Of a stretch of 64,000 nucleotides of DNA, positions 39,287-49,365 are shown piece by piece (the first letter of the stretch is position 1; every line of letters starts with the position of its first letter). A model generated the notes under the pieces. That model was not told the DNA's origin and ran no database searches. It saw only the letters and a program-made list of their open reading frames with translations. This DNA is from Bacillota bacterium (GTDB lineage: Bacteria; Bacillota; Limnochordia; Darwinibacteriales; Darwinibacteriaceae), in contig DURH01000020.1 of the NCBI GenBank assembly GCA_012837385.1, forward strand, positions 1 through 64,000, in the 5' to 3' direction. A program made the position numbers and the translations under genes.

Positions 39287-39850
39287 TCAGTCCTGGATAA
39301 ACTCTTTCTTGGGAACGAAGACATAGGGGATGTTGCGGTAGAGCTGCTTGAAGTCTAAGCCATAGCCTACCAAAAAATCATTGGGGACCTTAAAACCCAC
39401 GTAATCTATGGGGATTTCCACGCGGCGGTTATCCGGTTTATCTAAGAGTGTGCAGATACGGAGGGAAGCAGGGTTCCTGCTGTGCAGGTTCTTCAAGAGG
39501 TAATTCAAAGTCAGGCCCGTATCGATAATGTCTTCTACGATGATTACATGTTTGCCTTCGATGCTTTCTTCCAAGTCCTTGGTTATGCGTACAACTCCCG
39601 AGGATTCGGTGGCATCTCCGTAGCTGGAAACTGACATGAAATCGTAGGCGACAGGTTGTGTAATGTGTTTAGCTAAGTCGCAGAGGAACATCAGTCCGCC
39701 TTTGAGCACGCAGAGCAGGGTAATGGTCTGGCCTGCGTAATCTTGAGAGATGGCTTCCCCCAATTCGCGGACACGTTTTTGGATATCTTCTTCACTGATT
39801 ATGATGCGATCGACTATCTCCACCGTTTCACCGCCATTCGTTTTTTTCAA
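39287..39850 (-). CDS. hpt: Hypoxanthine phosphoribosyltransferase
   Basis: VEDIIDTGLTLNYLLKNL; FMSVSSYGDATESSG. Confidence 0.97.
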   Translation of the reverse strand: MKKTNGGETVEIVDRIIISEEDIQKRVRELGEAISQDYAGQTITLLCVLKGGLMFLCDLAKHITQPVAYDFMSVSSYGDATESSGVVRITKDLEESIEGKHVIIVEDIIDTGLTLNYLLKNLHSRNPASLRICTLLDKPDNRRVEIPIDYVGFKVPNDFLVGYGLDFKQLYRNIPYVFVPKKEFIQD

Positions 39851-39878
39851 TGATACTACTGTGCCAAAAAAAGGTCAA
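39850..39878 (-). promoter_or_regulatory. SigA promoter of hpt (minus strand)
   Basis: Reverse complement TTGACC-17 nt-TATCAT. Confidence 0.5.
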
Positions 39879-39952
39879 GGGGTTTGCAGGGGCGACTCTA
39901 GGGCAGGACTTCCCTACACAGCGTAGAATGTACTGGATGTGGAGGACTACCT

Positions 39953-42490
39953 ATGGGGAAAAGACAGTGGATTCTTTATGAGCAGGGCAGCCAGGAGGTA
40001 GGGGAGCTGGCTGCGGGGCTTGGTATATCGCCGCTAGTGGCCCAAATTCTAGTCAACCGCGGGATCACCACGGTGGAAGCTGGGCGGCAGTTCCTGAAAT
40101 GTGACCCAGCTGAAGCCCCGGATCCCTTTTTTATGTCTGGGATGGCCGAGGCGGTGAGCCGCCTGCAGCGTGCCCTAAGAGATGGCGAGTCCATAGTGGT
40201 CTATGGAGATTACGATGCTGATGGACAGACTGCCACAGCTCTGTTGGTTCGGGCGCTGCGGAGGCTGGCAGGTGATCCGGGCAGGGTTACTTACTACCTG
40301 CCTGATCGCTTTGATGAAGGTTACGGTCTCAATCTGCAGGCCGTGGAGGCGCTGAGCTCTACCGCGGATCTCCTCATTTCCGTAGACTGCGGGATTACCT
40401 CACACGCTGAGATTAGAGAGGCTCAAAATCGGGGATTAGATGTGATTGTGACCGATCATCATGAGCCTGATGGAGAACCGCCTGCTGCTTTAGCGGTCCT
40501 TAACCCCAAGCAGCGGCACTGCTCCTATCCCTTCAAGGGGCTAGCGGGAGTGGGTGTGGCTTTGAAACTGGTGCAGGGCCTGCAGGTGCCTGGGTGGGAA
40601 GAAGACCTGGACTTAGCTGCTCTGGGAACAGTCGCGGATCTGGTACCGCTGCAGGGGGAAAACCGCATCATAGTCAAGCACGGATTAAGGCGCATGGCCG
40701 CGACTGAGAACGTGGGACTCCGGGCCCTGATGGAGTGTGCGGATGTCACAGTACCCACCGCGTACGATCTCGGTTTTCGCCTGGGGCCGCGCCTCAACGC
40801 AGGGGGGCGGCTGGGTGATCCTACCAGAGGTGTGCGGCTGCTCTTGACTGAAGATGAACGGGAGGCTAGAGAGCTCGCTGCCGAATTGAGCCAGGAGAAT
40901 GCCAGAAGGCAGCAGCTGGAGATAGATATCTTACAGGAAGCTGTGGACACAGTTGAGAAATACGGCCTGCATCAGCGCAGTGCCTTGGTGGTGTGGGGGA
41001 GGGGCTGGCATCAGGGAGTTATCGGTATCGTAGCTTCGCGCCTGGTAGAACTATACTATAAGCCCACGGTGGTAATCAGCGTAACCAACGGCCAGGGTGT
41101 AGCTTCGGCCCGCAGCATTGCTGGCCTGGATCTTTTTCAGACCCTCACTGACTGTTCCCATCTGCTCTTGAGATTTGGTGGCCATGCCATGGCGGCAGGG
41201 CTCAGCATCAGTACGGACAACCTGCGGCCTTTCCAGGAGCTGTTTGAGAGTCTGTGTGCAGCTAGGCTCACGCCGGAGGATTACGTCCCCAAACTGTACA
41301 TTGACTGCCGGACTGAGCTGCGCCAGATCACCTTGGACTTGGTGGAGGAACTAAGCATGCTGGAGCCCCATGGACTTGGCAACCCCGGACCCTTGCTGCA
41401 GGCGGATGTGGCGGTGCTGCGCACCAAGAGGGTGGGTGCCGAAAACCAGCACCTATCACTTGCCATCCACGATTCTACAGTGGACGAGTTTGAAGCGATA
41501 GCATTTGGGGCGGGGGCGGATCAGGAGGAGCTGGAAAAGCAGGCGGAAGGGGTGGCTGTTGCTTTTGTGCCCAAGGTTAATTCGTGGCGGGGCACTACAA
41601 CTGTGCAACTCCAAATTCGAGACTGGGAGGCGGTTGAGAGCAAGGACGGCTATGTCCGGCACTGGATGGTAGAAGCCTACCCCTGGAAGCTGGGGCCTTC
41701 GTACTATCAAAGCGCTGCCCTGTTCTTGGACGGCAGGAAGCTCCCTTCTGGGCAGGGGCACAGGGTCGTGGACCTGCGGGGGACCTGGGATCAGGCCAGA
41801 GCCTTAATGGAAAGGCGCGCTTTTGAATTCCCAACTCTGATCTTGGTAAACAGGGCTGCTTCAGTCCTGGAGGTGTGCCGGGCGCTGCGGGTTAGGGCCG
41901 CAGGGGATGCTAGGTCTATCGGTTTTGAACACGAGTGGCTTTCAAGGGAGGAACGAGGCGAGTTTGAACGAGCAGGTTTTCCCTGGCTGGTATCTACCGG
42001 CTTGGGCCTGGTGGGAACCAGCTGGCCTGTGGTTTGGTTTTGGGAACCGCCCTTAAACGCTGAAACCCACAGGTTGTGGTCTTCCTTGGTGGAAGCCGGC
42101 GGCGAGGTCGTAGCTGCCTACGGGCCCAAGGAAGTAAGGGAGCTCCAGGCACATCTGCGCCAGGACTATCCTGACCGCAGGGGGCTGGCCAGGGTGTACT
42201 CACTCTTGAGGAGTGAACAGAGGGTTGTGTTGGCGGAAGCGGCGCGTAAACTGGATGAAATCGGGCTCTTGGGTGCCCTGCCTGCGGCCATGGGCATCTT
42301 TTCTGAGCTGGGTCTTTGGAAAGTAGAAGGTGAATCCATCTTCTACCTGCCGGAGCCTGACCATAAGCTAGACTTGGAGCAAGCAGTTTTGTATAATAAA
42401 ATAATGAAGATACGCGAGCAGTCCACACTGTACCTAAAGCGTTCTTTGGAAAGGGGATTCCTCCAGGATGGACTTAAAAGAGAAAATTAG
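39953..42490 (+). CDS. recJ: Single-stranded-DNA-specific exonuclease RecJ
   Basis: VVYGDYDADGQTATALLVRAL; DHHEP; LNAGGRLGDP; 845 aa. Confidence 0.96.
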   Translation: MGKRQWILYEQGSQEVGELAAGLGISPLVAQILVNRGITTVEAGRQFLKCDPAEAPDPFFMSGMAEAVSRLQRALRDGESIVVYGDYDADGQTATALLVRALRRLAGDPGRVTYYLPDRFDEGYGLNLQAVEALSSTADLLISVDCGITSHAEIREAQNRGLDVIVTDHHEPDGEPPAALAVLNPKQRHCSYPFKGLAGVGVALKLVQGLQVPGWEEDLDLAALGTVADLVPLQGENRIIVKHGLRRMAATENVGLRALMECADVTVPTAYDLGFRLGPRLNAGGRLGDPTRGVRLLLTEDEREARELAAELSQENARRQQLEIDILQEAVDTVEKYGLHQRSALVVWGRGWHQGVIGIVASRLVELYYKPTVVISVTNGQGVASARSIAGLDLFQTLTDCSHLLLRFGGHAMAAGLSISTDNLRPFQELFESLCAARLTPEDYVPKLYIDCRTELRQITLDLVEELSMLEPHGLGNPGPLLQADVAVLRTKRVGAENQHLSLAIHDSTVDEFEAIAFGAGADQEELEKQAEGVAVAFVPKVNSWRGTTTVQLQIRDWEAVESKDGYVRHWMVEAYPWKLGPSYYQSAALFLDGRKLPSGQGHRVVDLRGTWDQARALMERRAFEFPTLILVNRAASVLEVCRALRVRAAGDARSIGFEHEWLSREERGEFERAGFPWLVSTGLGLVGTSWPVVWFWEPPLNAETHRLWSSLVEAGGEVVAAYGPKEVRELQAHLRQDYPDRRGLARVYSLLRSEQRVVLAEAARKLDEIGLLGALPAAMGIFSELGLWKVEGESIFYLPEPDHKLDLEQAVLYNKIMKIREQSTLYLKRSLERGFLQDGLKREN

Positions 42491-42986
42491 GGTGATACCG
42501 GATTTCCCGCAGCCTGGTATTAGTTTTAAAGACATTACCACTCTCCTCAAAGATGGTGAGGCACTGAGAGAGACAGTTCAGAGGATTGCCAACCACTTTA
42601 AGGATGCTGGGGTAGAAATGATTGTCGGTGTTGAGTCGAGAGGCTTCATTTTGGGTGCGCCGTTAGCCTATGAAATGGGCCTGGGCTTTACTCTGATTCG
42701 GAAGCCCAAAAAGCTTCCAGGCGAAGTTCTTGCCGTGGAGTATGACTTAGAATACGGCACGGACCGCTTGGAGATCCATGCCGATGCCTTTCCCCCTGGT
42801 ACCAAAGTCTTAGTGGTGGATGATCTTTTGGCCACAGGCGGAACCGTTGCCGCGGCTATGGAACTCATCCACAAGCTGGGCGGAGAAGTGGTTGGGCTGG
42901 CTTTCCTGATTGAGCTGGCTTACCTTGGCGGAAGAGAAAGACTGGGAGACTACGACGTCTTTGCCCTTGTCAAATATGATGAGTAA
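42468..42986 (+). CDS. apt: Adenine phosphoribosyltransferase
   Basis: IRVIPDFPQPGISFKDITTLLKDGEALRE; VVDDLLATGGTVAAAMELI. Confidence 0.97.
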   Translation: MDLKEKIRVIPDFPQPGISFKDITTLLKDGEALRETVQRIANHFKDAGVEMIVGVESRGFILGAPLAYEMGLGFTLIRKPKKLPGEVLAVEYDLEYGTDRLEIHADAFPPGTKVLVVDDLLATGGTVAAAMELIHKLGGEVVGLAFLIELAYLGGRERLGDYDVFALVKYDE

Positions 42987-43007
42987 GAACTAGAGGGAGG
43001 GGGCGCT

Positions 43008-45149
43008 GTGAATCTGCAATACTTGATCGATCGCATTCTAGCATATAATTCCAACGCAAATGTGGATCTCGTCGAAAGAGCATACCATTTTTCCCAGCGC
43101 GCCCACGAGGGACAGTTTAGAGAGTCTGGGGCCCCATATTTCGAGCATCCCCATGAAGTTGCCCTGATTCTGGCCGATCTGGAGCTGGACATGGAGACAA
43201 TTGCCGCGGGCCTCCTCCACGATGTTCTGGAGGACACCCCGGTAACAAGGGATGAGCTGGCACAAGCCTTTGGCCCCACTGTGCTGATGCTGGTTGAAGG
43301 CGTGACCAAACTCGAAAGGCTGCCTGTCCACAATCGCTTCGAGCATCAAGCGGAGAATATGCGCAAGATGATCTTTGCCATGGCAGAGGACGTACGGGTA
43401 ATCTTGATTAAGTTGGCGGATCGGCTGCACAACATGCGGACGCTGAGGCATATGCCCCCTGAGAAACAGGTTCTCATCTCTCAAGAAACCCTAGACATTT
43501 TTGCGCCCTTGGCCCACCGCATGGGAATTTGGCGCATCAAGTTTGAAATGGAAGACCTGGCTTTTCGCCACATCAATCCCGAAGAATACTACCGGCTGGT
43601 GGCGGAAATTGACCGCAAGCGTCAGGAACGGGAAGGCGATCTCCAGGAAGTGATGAACATCATCGTGGAGCGTTTGGCTGATGTGGATATGGCCTGCGAC
43701 ATCCAGGGGCGGCCCAAGCATCTGTACAGCATTTACCAGAAGATGCAGAAGCAGAATAAGAGCCTGGATGAGATCTATGATCTGATGGCAATCCGCATTA
43801 TTGTGGACAGCGTGCGGGACTGCTACGCTGTTCTGGGCATCATCCATGCCCTGTGGAAGCCGATTCCAGGACGCTTTAAGGACTATATTGCAGTTCCCAA
43901 GTCCAACTTGTACCAATCCCTGCACACCACTGTGGTAGGTCCTAGGGGTGAACCCTATGAAATCCAGATTCGCACTTGGGACATGCACCGCATTGCCGAG
44001 AAAGGCGTGGCGGCTCACTGGATGTACAAAGAGGGTCAGACCCGCAAACCAGGGGACGAAGCAGCCAAGATCGGCTGGCTGAGGGAAGCGGTGGAGTGGC
44101 TTCAGGAAATGAAGGATCCCCAGGAGTTCATGGACACTTTGAAGATTGACCTCTTCGAAGACGAAGTGTTTGTCTTCACTCCTAAGGGAGATGTGAAATC
44201 TCTGCCCAACGGGGCAACTCCCGTGGACTTTGCCTTTGATGTGCATACTGATGTGGGTTTGAGGTGTCTCGGGGCCAAGGTCAACGGCAGAATTGTGCCT
44301 TTGAACTACGTGCTGAAGAATGGCGATTTCGTGGAGATCCTAACCAGTAAGACGGCAAGTCCGTCTCAGGACTGGTTGAACTACGTGAAAACGTCTAAGG
44401 CCCGCAGCAAAATCCGCTCCTGGCTCAAGGAAGAACAGCGGGAGGAAAACCTCATCCGCGGGCGAGATCTGCTGGAGCGGGAGTGCAAAAAGGCAGGAGC
44501 AGATGCTAAAACTCTGCTCACCGATGCCAATCTGCAGCAGCTGGCTCGCAAGTACGGGGTGAGCAATCCTGATGAGCTGTTGGCCAGTGTGGGGTCGGGC
44601 CGAATCAACGCCAGCCAGGTAGTTCAAAAACTGACTGGGCAGGATGCCGCTGAAAAGCGCAAACTGCCTGAAGTTGGGCAGAAGCGCAGACGGGATACAG
44701 CCCGGGGCGTGGAAGTCAAAGGTGTAGACAACCTCCTGGTACGCTTCGCCAAGTGCTGTAATCCAGTTCCTGGGGACCAGATCACTGGGTACATTACCAG
44801 AGGCCGGGGTATCTCGGTGCATCGCGTGGACTGCCCCAATGTGTCGGTGCTGGGTTCGGAATCTGCACGTCAGATCGATGTGGAATGGAATGTAACGAAG
44901 GGCGATTCCTACCCGGTGGAGATCGAGATTGAGGGTATCGATCGCCCGAATTTCCTGACCAATATTATGCACGCCCTATCGGAGAAGAAGACGAATGTAG
45001 ATGCAGTTACAGCCAGAACAACGAAGGACGAAGCGGTGGTAGTGCAGCTGGTGTTGGAGATTCACGATGTAAACCACCTGGATAATGTGATGAGTGCCCT
45101 CAGGCAGATCAACGGGGTGGTGGGGGTTCACCGGGCCAATCCCACGTAA
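43008..45149 (+). CDS. relA: RelA/SpoT bifunctional (p)ppGpp synthetase/hydrolase
   Basis: HD motif LLHDVLEDTPVT, YQSLHTTVVGP synthetase, TGS and ACT domains; 713 aa. Confidence 0.98.
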   Translation: MNLQYLIDRILAYNSNANVDLVERAYHFSQRAHEGQFRESGAPYFEHPHEVALILADLELDMETIAAGLLHDVLEDTPVTRDELAQAFGPTVLMLVEGVTKLERLPVHNRFEHQAENMRKMIFAMAEDVRVILIKLADRLHNMRTLRHMPPEKQVLISQETLDIFAPLAHRMGIWRIKFEMEDLAFRHINPEEYYRLVAEIDRKRQEREGDLQEVMNIIVERLADVDMACDIQGRPKHLYSIYQKMQKQNKSLDEIYDLMAIRIIVDSVRDCYAVLGIIHALWKPIPGRFKDYIAVPKSNLYQSLHTTVVGPRGEPYEIQIRTWDMHRIAEKGVAAHWMYKEGQTRKPGDEAAKIGWLREAVEWLQEMKDPQEFMDTLKIDLFEDEVFVFTPKGDVKSLPNGATPVDFAFDVHTDVGLRCLGAKVNGRIVPLNYVLKNGDFVEILTSKTASPSQDWLNYVKTSKARSKIRSWLKEEQREENLIRGRDLLERECKKAGADAKTLLTDANLQQLARKYGVSNPDELLASVGSGRINASQVVQKLTGQDAAEKRKLPEVGQKRRRDTARGVEVKGVDNLLVRFAKCCNPVPGDQITGYITRGRGISVHRVDCPNVSVLGSESARQIDVEWNVTKGDSYPVEIEIEGIDRPNFLTNIMHALSEKKTNVDAVTARTTKDEAVVVQLVLEIHDVNHLDNVMSALRQINGVVGVHRANPT

Positions 45150-45169
45150 AGACTGAAGGATGATGGTTA

Positions 45170-45616
45170 GTGCGAGCAGTTGTACAGCGTGTGAAAAAAG
45201 CAAGTGTTGCAGTAGACGGAGCCACAGTGGGTGCAATTTCCCACGGGCTCTTAGTTTTGCTGGGCGTAGGTACCGGCGATACAGCGGATGATGCCAGGTA
45301 CATGGCGGGCAAAATTGCCAGGCTGCGGATCTTTTCCGACTCCCAGGGGAAGATGAACCTAGATGTACAAGAAGTGGGGGGTGGCATTCTAGCCGTATCC
45401 CAGTTCACCCTCTATGGAGACTGCCGCAGGGGGCGAAGGCCCAGTTTCAGCCAGGCTGCTCCGCCACAGACAGCCGAAGAGCTGTATGAGGAGTTTGTGC
45501 GGGAGTTGAAACAGCTGGGCGTTCCAGTGGCAACCGGCGTGTTCCAAGCCCATATGGACGTGGAGCTGGTCAATGACGGCCCGGTAACCCTGATTGTCAG
45601 TAGTGAAGGAGAGTAA
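45170..45616 (+). CDS. dtd: D-aminoacyl-tRNA deacylase
   Basis: [35 protein letters not shown]. Confidence 0.97.
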   Translation: MRAVVQRVKKASVAVDGATVGAISHGLLVLLGVGTGDTADDARYMAGKIARLRIFSDSQGKMNLDVQEVGGGILAVSQFTLYGDCRRGRRPSFSQAAPPQTAEELYEEFVRELKQLGVPVATGVFQAHMDVELVNDGPVTLIVSSEGE

Positions 45617-45618
45617 GG

Positions 45619-46236
45619 ATGCAAATTGAGTCTTTTGCGTTAAATGCTCTATCAACTAACTGCTATGTTGTTTACGACTCAGGCGAGGCCGTAATTGTCG
45701 ACCCAGGTGATCAGTCCCAGGCAGTCCTGGATTTCCTGGAAGACAAGGGGCTGAGCGTGGTGGCAGTTGTGAACACCCACGGCCATTCGGATCATATCCA
45801 CGGCAACGCTTGGCTCTTGGAAAAGACCGGAGCTCCTTTGGCCATCCACGAAGACGATGCAGCCTTTCTGGTTGATCCCGCTCTACACCTGGGGCCCCAA
45901 ATCCGCATGGATGTAGTGCCCACTGAGGCCCAACGGCTGCTGAGGGATGGGGATCGGATCGTGATCGGATCTGGCAGCCTGGAAGTGCTGCATACACCGG
46001 GACATACTCCTGGGGGCATCTGCCTGTATGGGCATGGCCTGCTGATCAGTGGGGATACTCTTTTCAAACGGTCGGTGGGACGCTGGGATCTGCCTGGTGC
46101 CGATGAGCGAGCTCTCCAGGACAGCCTCAGGCGCTTAGCGAAGCTGCCCCCAGAGACCAAGGTGTTTCCAGGGCACGGCCCCAGCACCACTTTAGGTGAA
46201 GAACTGGAGTCCAACCCTTTCTTGACCTCTCTATAA
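45619..46236 (+). CDS. Metallo-beta-lactamase fold hydrolase (glyoxalase II-like)
   Basis: VVNTHGHSDHIHGN; HTPGHTPGGICLY; FPGHGPSTTLGEE. Confidence 0.94.
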   Translation: MQIESFALNALSTNCYVVYDSGEAVIVDPGDQSQAVLDFLEDKGLSVVAVVNTHGHSDHIHGNAWLLEKTGAPLAIHEDDAAFLVDPALHLGPQIRMDVVPTEAQRLLRDGDRIVIGSGSLEVLHTPGHTPGGICLYGHGLLISGDTLFKRSVGRWDLPGADERALQDSLRRLAKLPPETKVFPGHGPSTTLGEELESNPFLTSL

Positions 46237-46240
46237 GGAT

Positions 46241-47737
46241 GTGAAGTCAATAGGCGTTCCTTTCTATTTTCGCACTGCAACCTATGACATCCAGGCTGAA
46301 GGCCTGCTGGTTCCCACCATCCAGGCTGCAGTCATTTCTTTGGCACCTAATGCCAGTTTCGGTGAGGGCCAGGCTATCCAGGCGCACTATGCCTGGGAGG
46401 ATGGTTCTTTGTTTGTTGTTGTGCGTTTCCAGGGCCAGGAGTGGGCGTTTAGAGATACGGAAATCCTCGATACCCGCTACACAGACGTGGATCGGGAGCG
46501 CCGGCTGAAAGAGCGTGTGCGTTTAGGGGTCCGCAGGGTGTTTGAGGCGGCCTATGGACTGGCGGAGAGCCCTTGGGGTATTCTCACAGGAGTGCGTCCA
46601 GTGAAGATGGTCCATTCCATGCTGGATCGAGGTTTTACAGCAGAGGAGCTGCGCAGCATGCTGCTGGAGGTTTACGCCCTCAGCCCCCAAAAAGCTGAGC
46701 TGGTGTTAGAAGTGGCTGCCAGGCAGCGTCCCTTTTTCCATGTCGATCCCGGGAATCCCATTGGCATCTATGTGGGCATTCCTTTCTGCCCCACTCGCTG
46801 CAGTTACTGCTCGTTTGCAGCTTACCCTCTGGCCACACATGGCCATCTGCTCAGGGATTTCCTCCAGGCGCTGCAGGTGGAAATCAGAGAGGTGGGTAGC
46901 CTTATCAGGGAGCTCAATCTTCAGGTAGAATCAGTCTACCTCGGCGGTGGTACGCCCACCACCGTGCAGGGATCTGATCTGGAGAACCTGCTTGGCCTAA
47001 TTGGGGAGCATCTGAGTACCTCTGCAACCCGCGAGTTTACCGTGGAAGCGGGAAGGCCGGAAACCCTGTCCAGAGAGACACTGAGTATCCTGAAATCCGG
47101 GGGGACACAGCGCATCAGCATTAATCCCCAGACTATGCATGATGCCACCCTGGAGGCTATCGGGCGGAGGCACAATGTGGCTGATGTGCGGAAGGCTTTT
47201 AGTTTGGCCCGTGAGGTGGGCATTCCCCTGGTTAACATGGACATTATCCTGGGCCTGCCAGGTGAAGACCTCTCCCATGTGCAGCATACTTTGGAGGAGA
47301 TCGGCGCCATGCAGCCTGACAACCTCACGGTGCACAGCCTGGCTCTGAAGAGGGCCTCGCGCCTTCGAAAGAACCTGGATCAGGTACAGATCGCCCAGGA
47401 ACAGGGTGAAGCGATGGTTGATCTAGCGAGAGACTACGCTTTGAGCTGGGGGATGGATCCGTACTACCTGTACAGACAGCGACACATTTTGGGTGATTTA
47501 GAGAACATTGGGTATGCCCAGCCCAACACCGAGTCCGTTTATAATATCCAGATGATGGAGGAGCGCCAGAGTATTGTCGCTCTAGGCGGGGGAGGCATCT
47601 CTAAACTGGTGGCACCAGATTTGACCCTGATCCGGCAGGCAAATCCCAAGTGCCCCGCTGCTTACACCACTCATATTAGGGAGAGTCTCCAAGCGAAAAT
47701 CAGCCTGCTGCGGAAGCACCTATCTAGCAGCAATTGA
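46241..47737 (+). CDS. hemZ: HemZ-like radical SAM coproporphyrinogen III oxidase-related protein
   Basis: IYVGIPFCPTRCSYCSFAAYPL; VYLGGGTPTT; 498 aa with HemZ-type N-terminal extension; relA-dtd-MBL-hemZ-hisS order. Confidence 0.93.
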   Translation: MKSIGVPFYFRTATYDIQAEGLLVPTIQAAVISLAPNASFGEGQAIQAHYAWEDGSLFVVVRFQGQEWAFRDTEILDTRYTDVDRERRLKERVRLGVRRVFEAAYGLAESPWGILTGVRPVKMVHSMLDRGFTAEELRSMLLEVYALSPQKAELVLEVAARQRPFFHVDPGNPIGIYVGIPFCPTRCSYCSFAAYPLATHGHLLRDFLQALQVEIREVGSLIRELNLQVESVYLGGGTPTTVQGSDLENLLGLIGEHLSTSATREFTVEAGRPETLSRETLSILKSGGTQRISINPQTMHDATLEAIGRRHNVADVRKAFSLAREVGIPLVNMDIILGLPGEDLSHVQHTLEEIGAMQPDNLTVHSLALKRASRLRKNLDQVQIAQEQGEAMVDLARDYALSWGMDPYYLYRQRHILGDLENIGYAQPNTESVYNIQMMEERQSIVALGGGGISKLVAPDLTLIRQANPKCPAAYTTHIRESLQAKISLLRKHLSSSN

Positions 47738-47760
47738 CTGGACAAGCAGAACTTGTTCGT

Positions 47761-47789
47761 TTGACATAGAAGGGCATTTCAAGTACAAT
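47761..47789 (+). promoter_or_regulatory. SigA promoter of the PpiC-TPR gene
   Basis: TTGACA-17 nt-TACAAT. Confidence 0.7.
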
Positions 47790-47830
47790 TAGCTTGTTGG
47801 TCTTTCTCGAATGGAAAGGGTTGGTAGGCT

Positions 47831-49303
47831 ATGTTCCATAAGATGCGGAACCAAATGAAATTCGTAATTATTATTGTCTTAGCGGCAATGGTTGGCGGTG
47901 GGCTGTGGGCTGCTGGAGTCTCTCTATTTGGAGGGTCTGCAAACGTTCCGGCAGAGGCTACTGTTGCGGTGGCTAAAGTGAACGGCCAAACCATTTCGCT
48001 CTATGATCTTTACCTGACTTATCTACGCTATGCTCAGCAGATTGAGGCGCAGCAGGGACCGCTTTCGGATCGCTCCCATGAAGCCCTGCGCTATCAAGCC
48101 TTAGAAGCCTTGGTGGACAGCGTGCTGGTAAACCAAGAACTTACTAAGCGCAAGATTTCAGCTTCCAAAGCTGAAGTCGATGAGCAGATGAAGCAGATTG
48201 TTGAGTTGTTCCCCAGCGAGGAGGACTTTAAGGTACAGCTAAACGCAGCCGGCCTGACCGAGGCTGGGTTGAGAAACCAGCTTGAGCACCAGATTAAGCT
48301 GGATAAACTGCAGCAGGAGATCGTGGGTCACCACGAGGTAAGTGACGAAGAGGTTCGCCAAGCCTACGAGCGGGTGCGCGTCAGTCACATTCTCATTGAG
48401 CCAGAGGGATCGTCTGACGAAGACTGGGCTGCTGCTGAGGGCAAAGCCTTGGAGATTTACGCTCAGGCCAATACCGAGAACTTCGCTGAACTGGCTCAAG
48501 AGTTTTCCGCGGATGCCAGCAGCACCAGCGGAGGAGAGCTTGGTTACATCTATCGGGGAAGAACTGTTCCCGAGTTTGAACAGGCAGCTTTTGCCCTTGA
48601 GGTAGGCCAGATCAGTGAGCCAGTCCGTTCTGTCTATGGCTACCACATTATTACCGTTACTGATCGCATTGAAGCGGAAGGCGAAGACTTCGAGAAGGCC
48701 CGGCCTGAGTTGGAAAAAGAGCTGCGGTTGGAAAAGGGGCAGGATGATCTTGAGGCTTGGCTGGACGGGCTGCGCGAGTCTTCTGAGATAGTATTGATGG
48801 AGAATCGTCTGAACGCCTTTGCCCAGATGCAGGCAGAGAACTATGAGGATGCTGTTCACTACTACAAGCTCGCCATAGAAGAGCAGCCCGACAGCGGATA
48901 TCTCTACGCTTTCCTGGGAGACGCCTATCATGGACTGGGTGATTTGGAACAGGCTATCGCTCAGTATAAACTGGCTGCGGAAAAGTCTGCTAATGACTAT
49001 TCCCTCTTGTACAGTCTTGGAAAACTGTATGAGGAAGCAGAGGATGTGGATGCAGCAGTGGAGCAGTACCTCAAAGCAGCTGAACTGGTTCGGGATGACA
49101 TTTTCGCCCTGCTCACGCTTTACTACAGCGTGAATGCACTGGAACGGTACGATGATGCCATGGTGATTGAGAAGCTCATCGAAGAGTTCCAGGAACGTCA
49201 GGATGAACTTTTGAAAGAGCAGGCTGCCACGGAGGTTGCAGAGCCAGAGGAGACGCTGGAGGAACCAGCAGAAGCCGAAGCTGAATCTACTCCGCAAGAA
49301 TAA
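47831..49303 (+). CDS. Membrane-anchored SurA/PpiC peptidyl-prolyl isomerase with C-terminal TPR repeats
   Basis: N-terminal TM, SurA_N-like region, rotamase VSHILIE...FAELAQEFSADASSTSGGELGYI, then TPRs (AIEEQPDSGYLYAFLGDAYHGLGDLEQAIAQYKLA). Confidence 0.9.
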   Translation: MFHKMRNQMKFVIIIVLAAMVGGGLWAAGVSLFGGSANVPAEATVAVAKVNGQTISLYDLYLTYLRYAQQIEAQQGPLSDRSHEALRYQALEALVDSVLVNQELTKRKISASKAEVDEQMKQIVELFPSEEDFKVQLNAAGLTEAGLRNQLEHQIKLDKLQQEIVGHHEVSDEEVRQAYERVRVSHILIEPEGSSDEDWAAAEGKALEIYAQANTENFAELAQEFSADASSTSGGELGYIYRGRTVPEFEQAAFALEVGQISEPVRSVYGYHIITVTDRIEAEGEDFEKARPELEKELRLEKGQDDLEAWLDGLRESSEIVLMENRLNAFAQMQAENYEDAVHYYKLAIEEQPDSGYLYAFLGDAYHGLGDLEQAIAQYKLAAEKSANDYSLLYSLGKLYEEAEDVDAAVEQYLKAAELVRDDIFALLTLYYSVNALERYDDAMVIEKLIEEFQERQDELLKEQAATEVAEPEETLEEPAEAEAESTPQE

Positions 49304-49310
49304 CACTGAG

Positions 49311-49341
49311 GCGAGTGGTGGTTACCATCACTCGCTTTTTG
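49311..49341 (+). terminator. Terminator upstream of hisS
   Basis: GCGAGTGGTG / CATCACTCGC stem followed by TTTTT. Confidence 0.7.
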
Positions 49342-49365
49342 CAAATGCTGAGGGGGGGAGCACAG

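Noticed and set aside
42374-42397. Possible internal promoter for apt (TTGGAG ... TATAAT)
   Set aside because: Spacer is only 12 nt and the -35 is weak; apt is probably co-transcribed with recJ.
43491-44246. 251-aa minus-strand ORF
   Set aside because: Antisense to relA; no recognisable family.
48239-49306. 355-aa minus-strand ORF
   Set aside because: Antisense to the PpiC-TPR gene, which has clear domain motifs, promoter and terminator; no RBS or family seen for the minus ORF.
49304-49365. Possible T-box or tRNA-synthetase leader upstream of hisS
   Set aside because: Only a short terminator-like hairpin is present; no room for specifier loop or T-box sequence. It better fits a terminator for the preceding gene.
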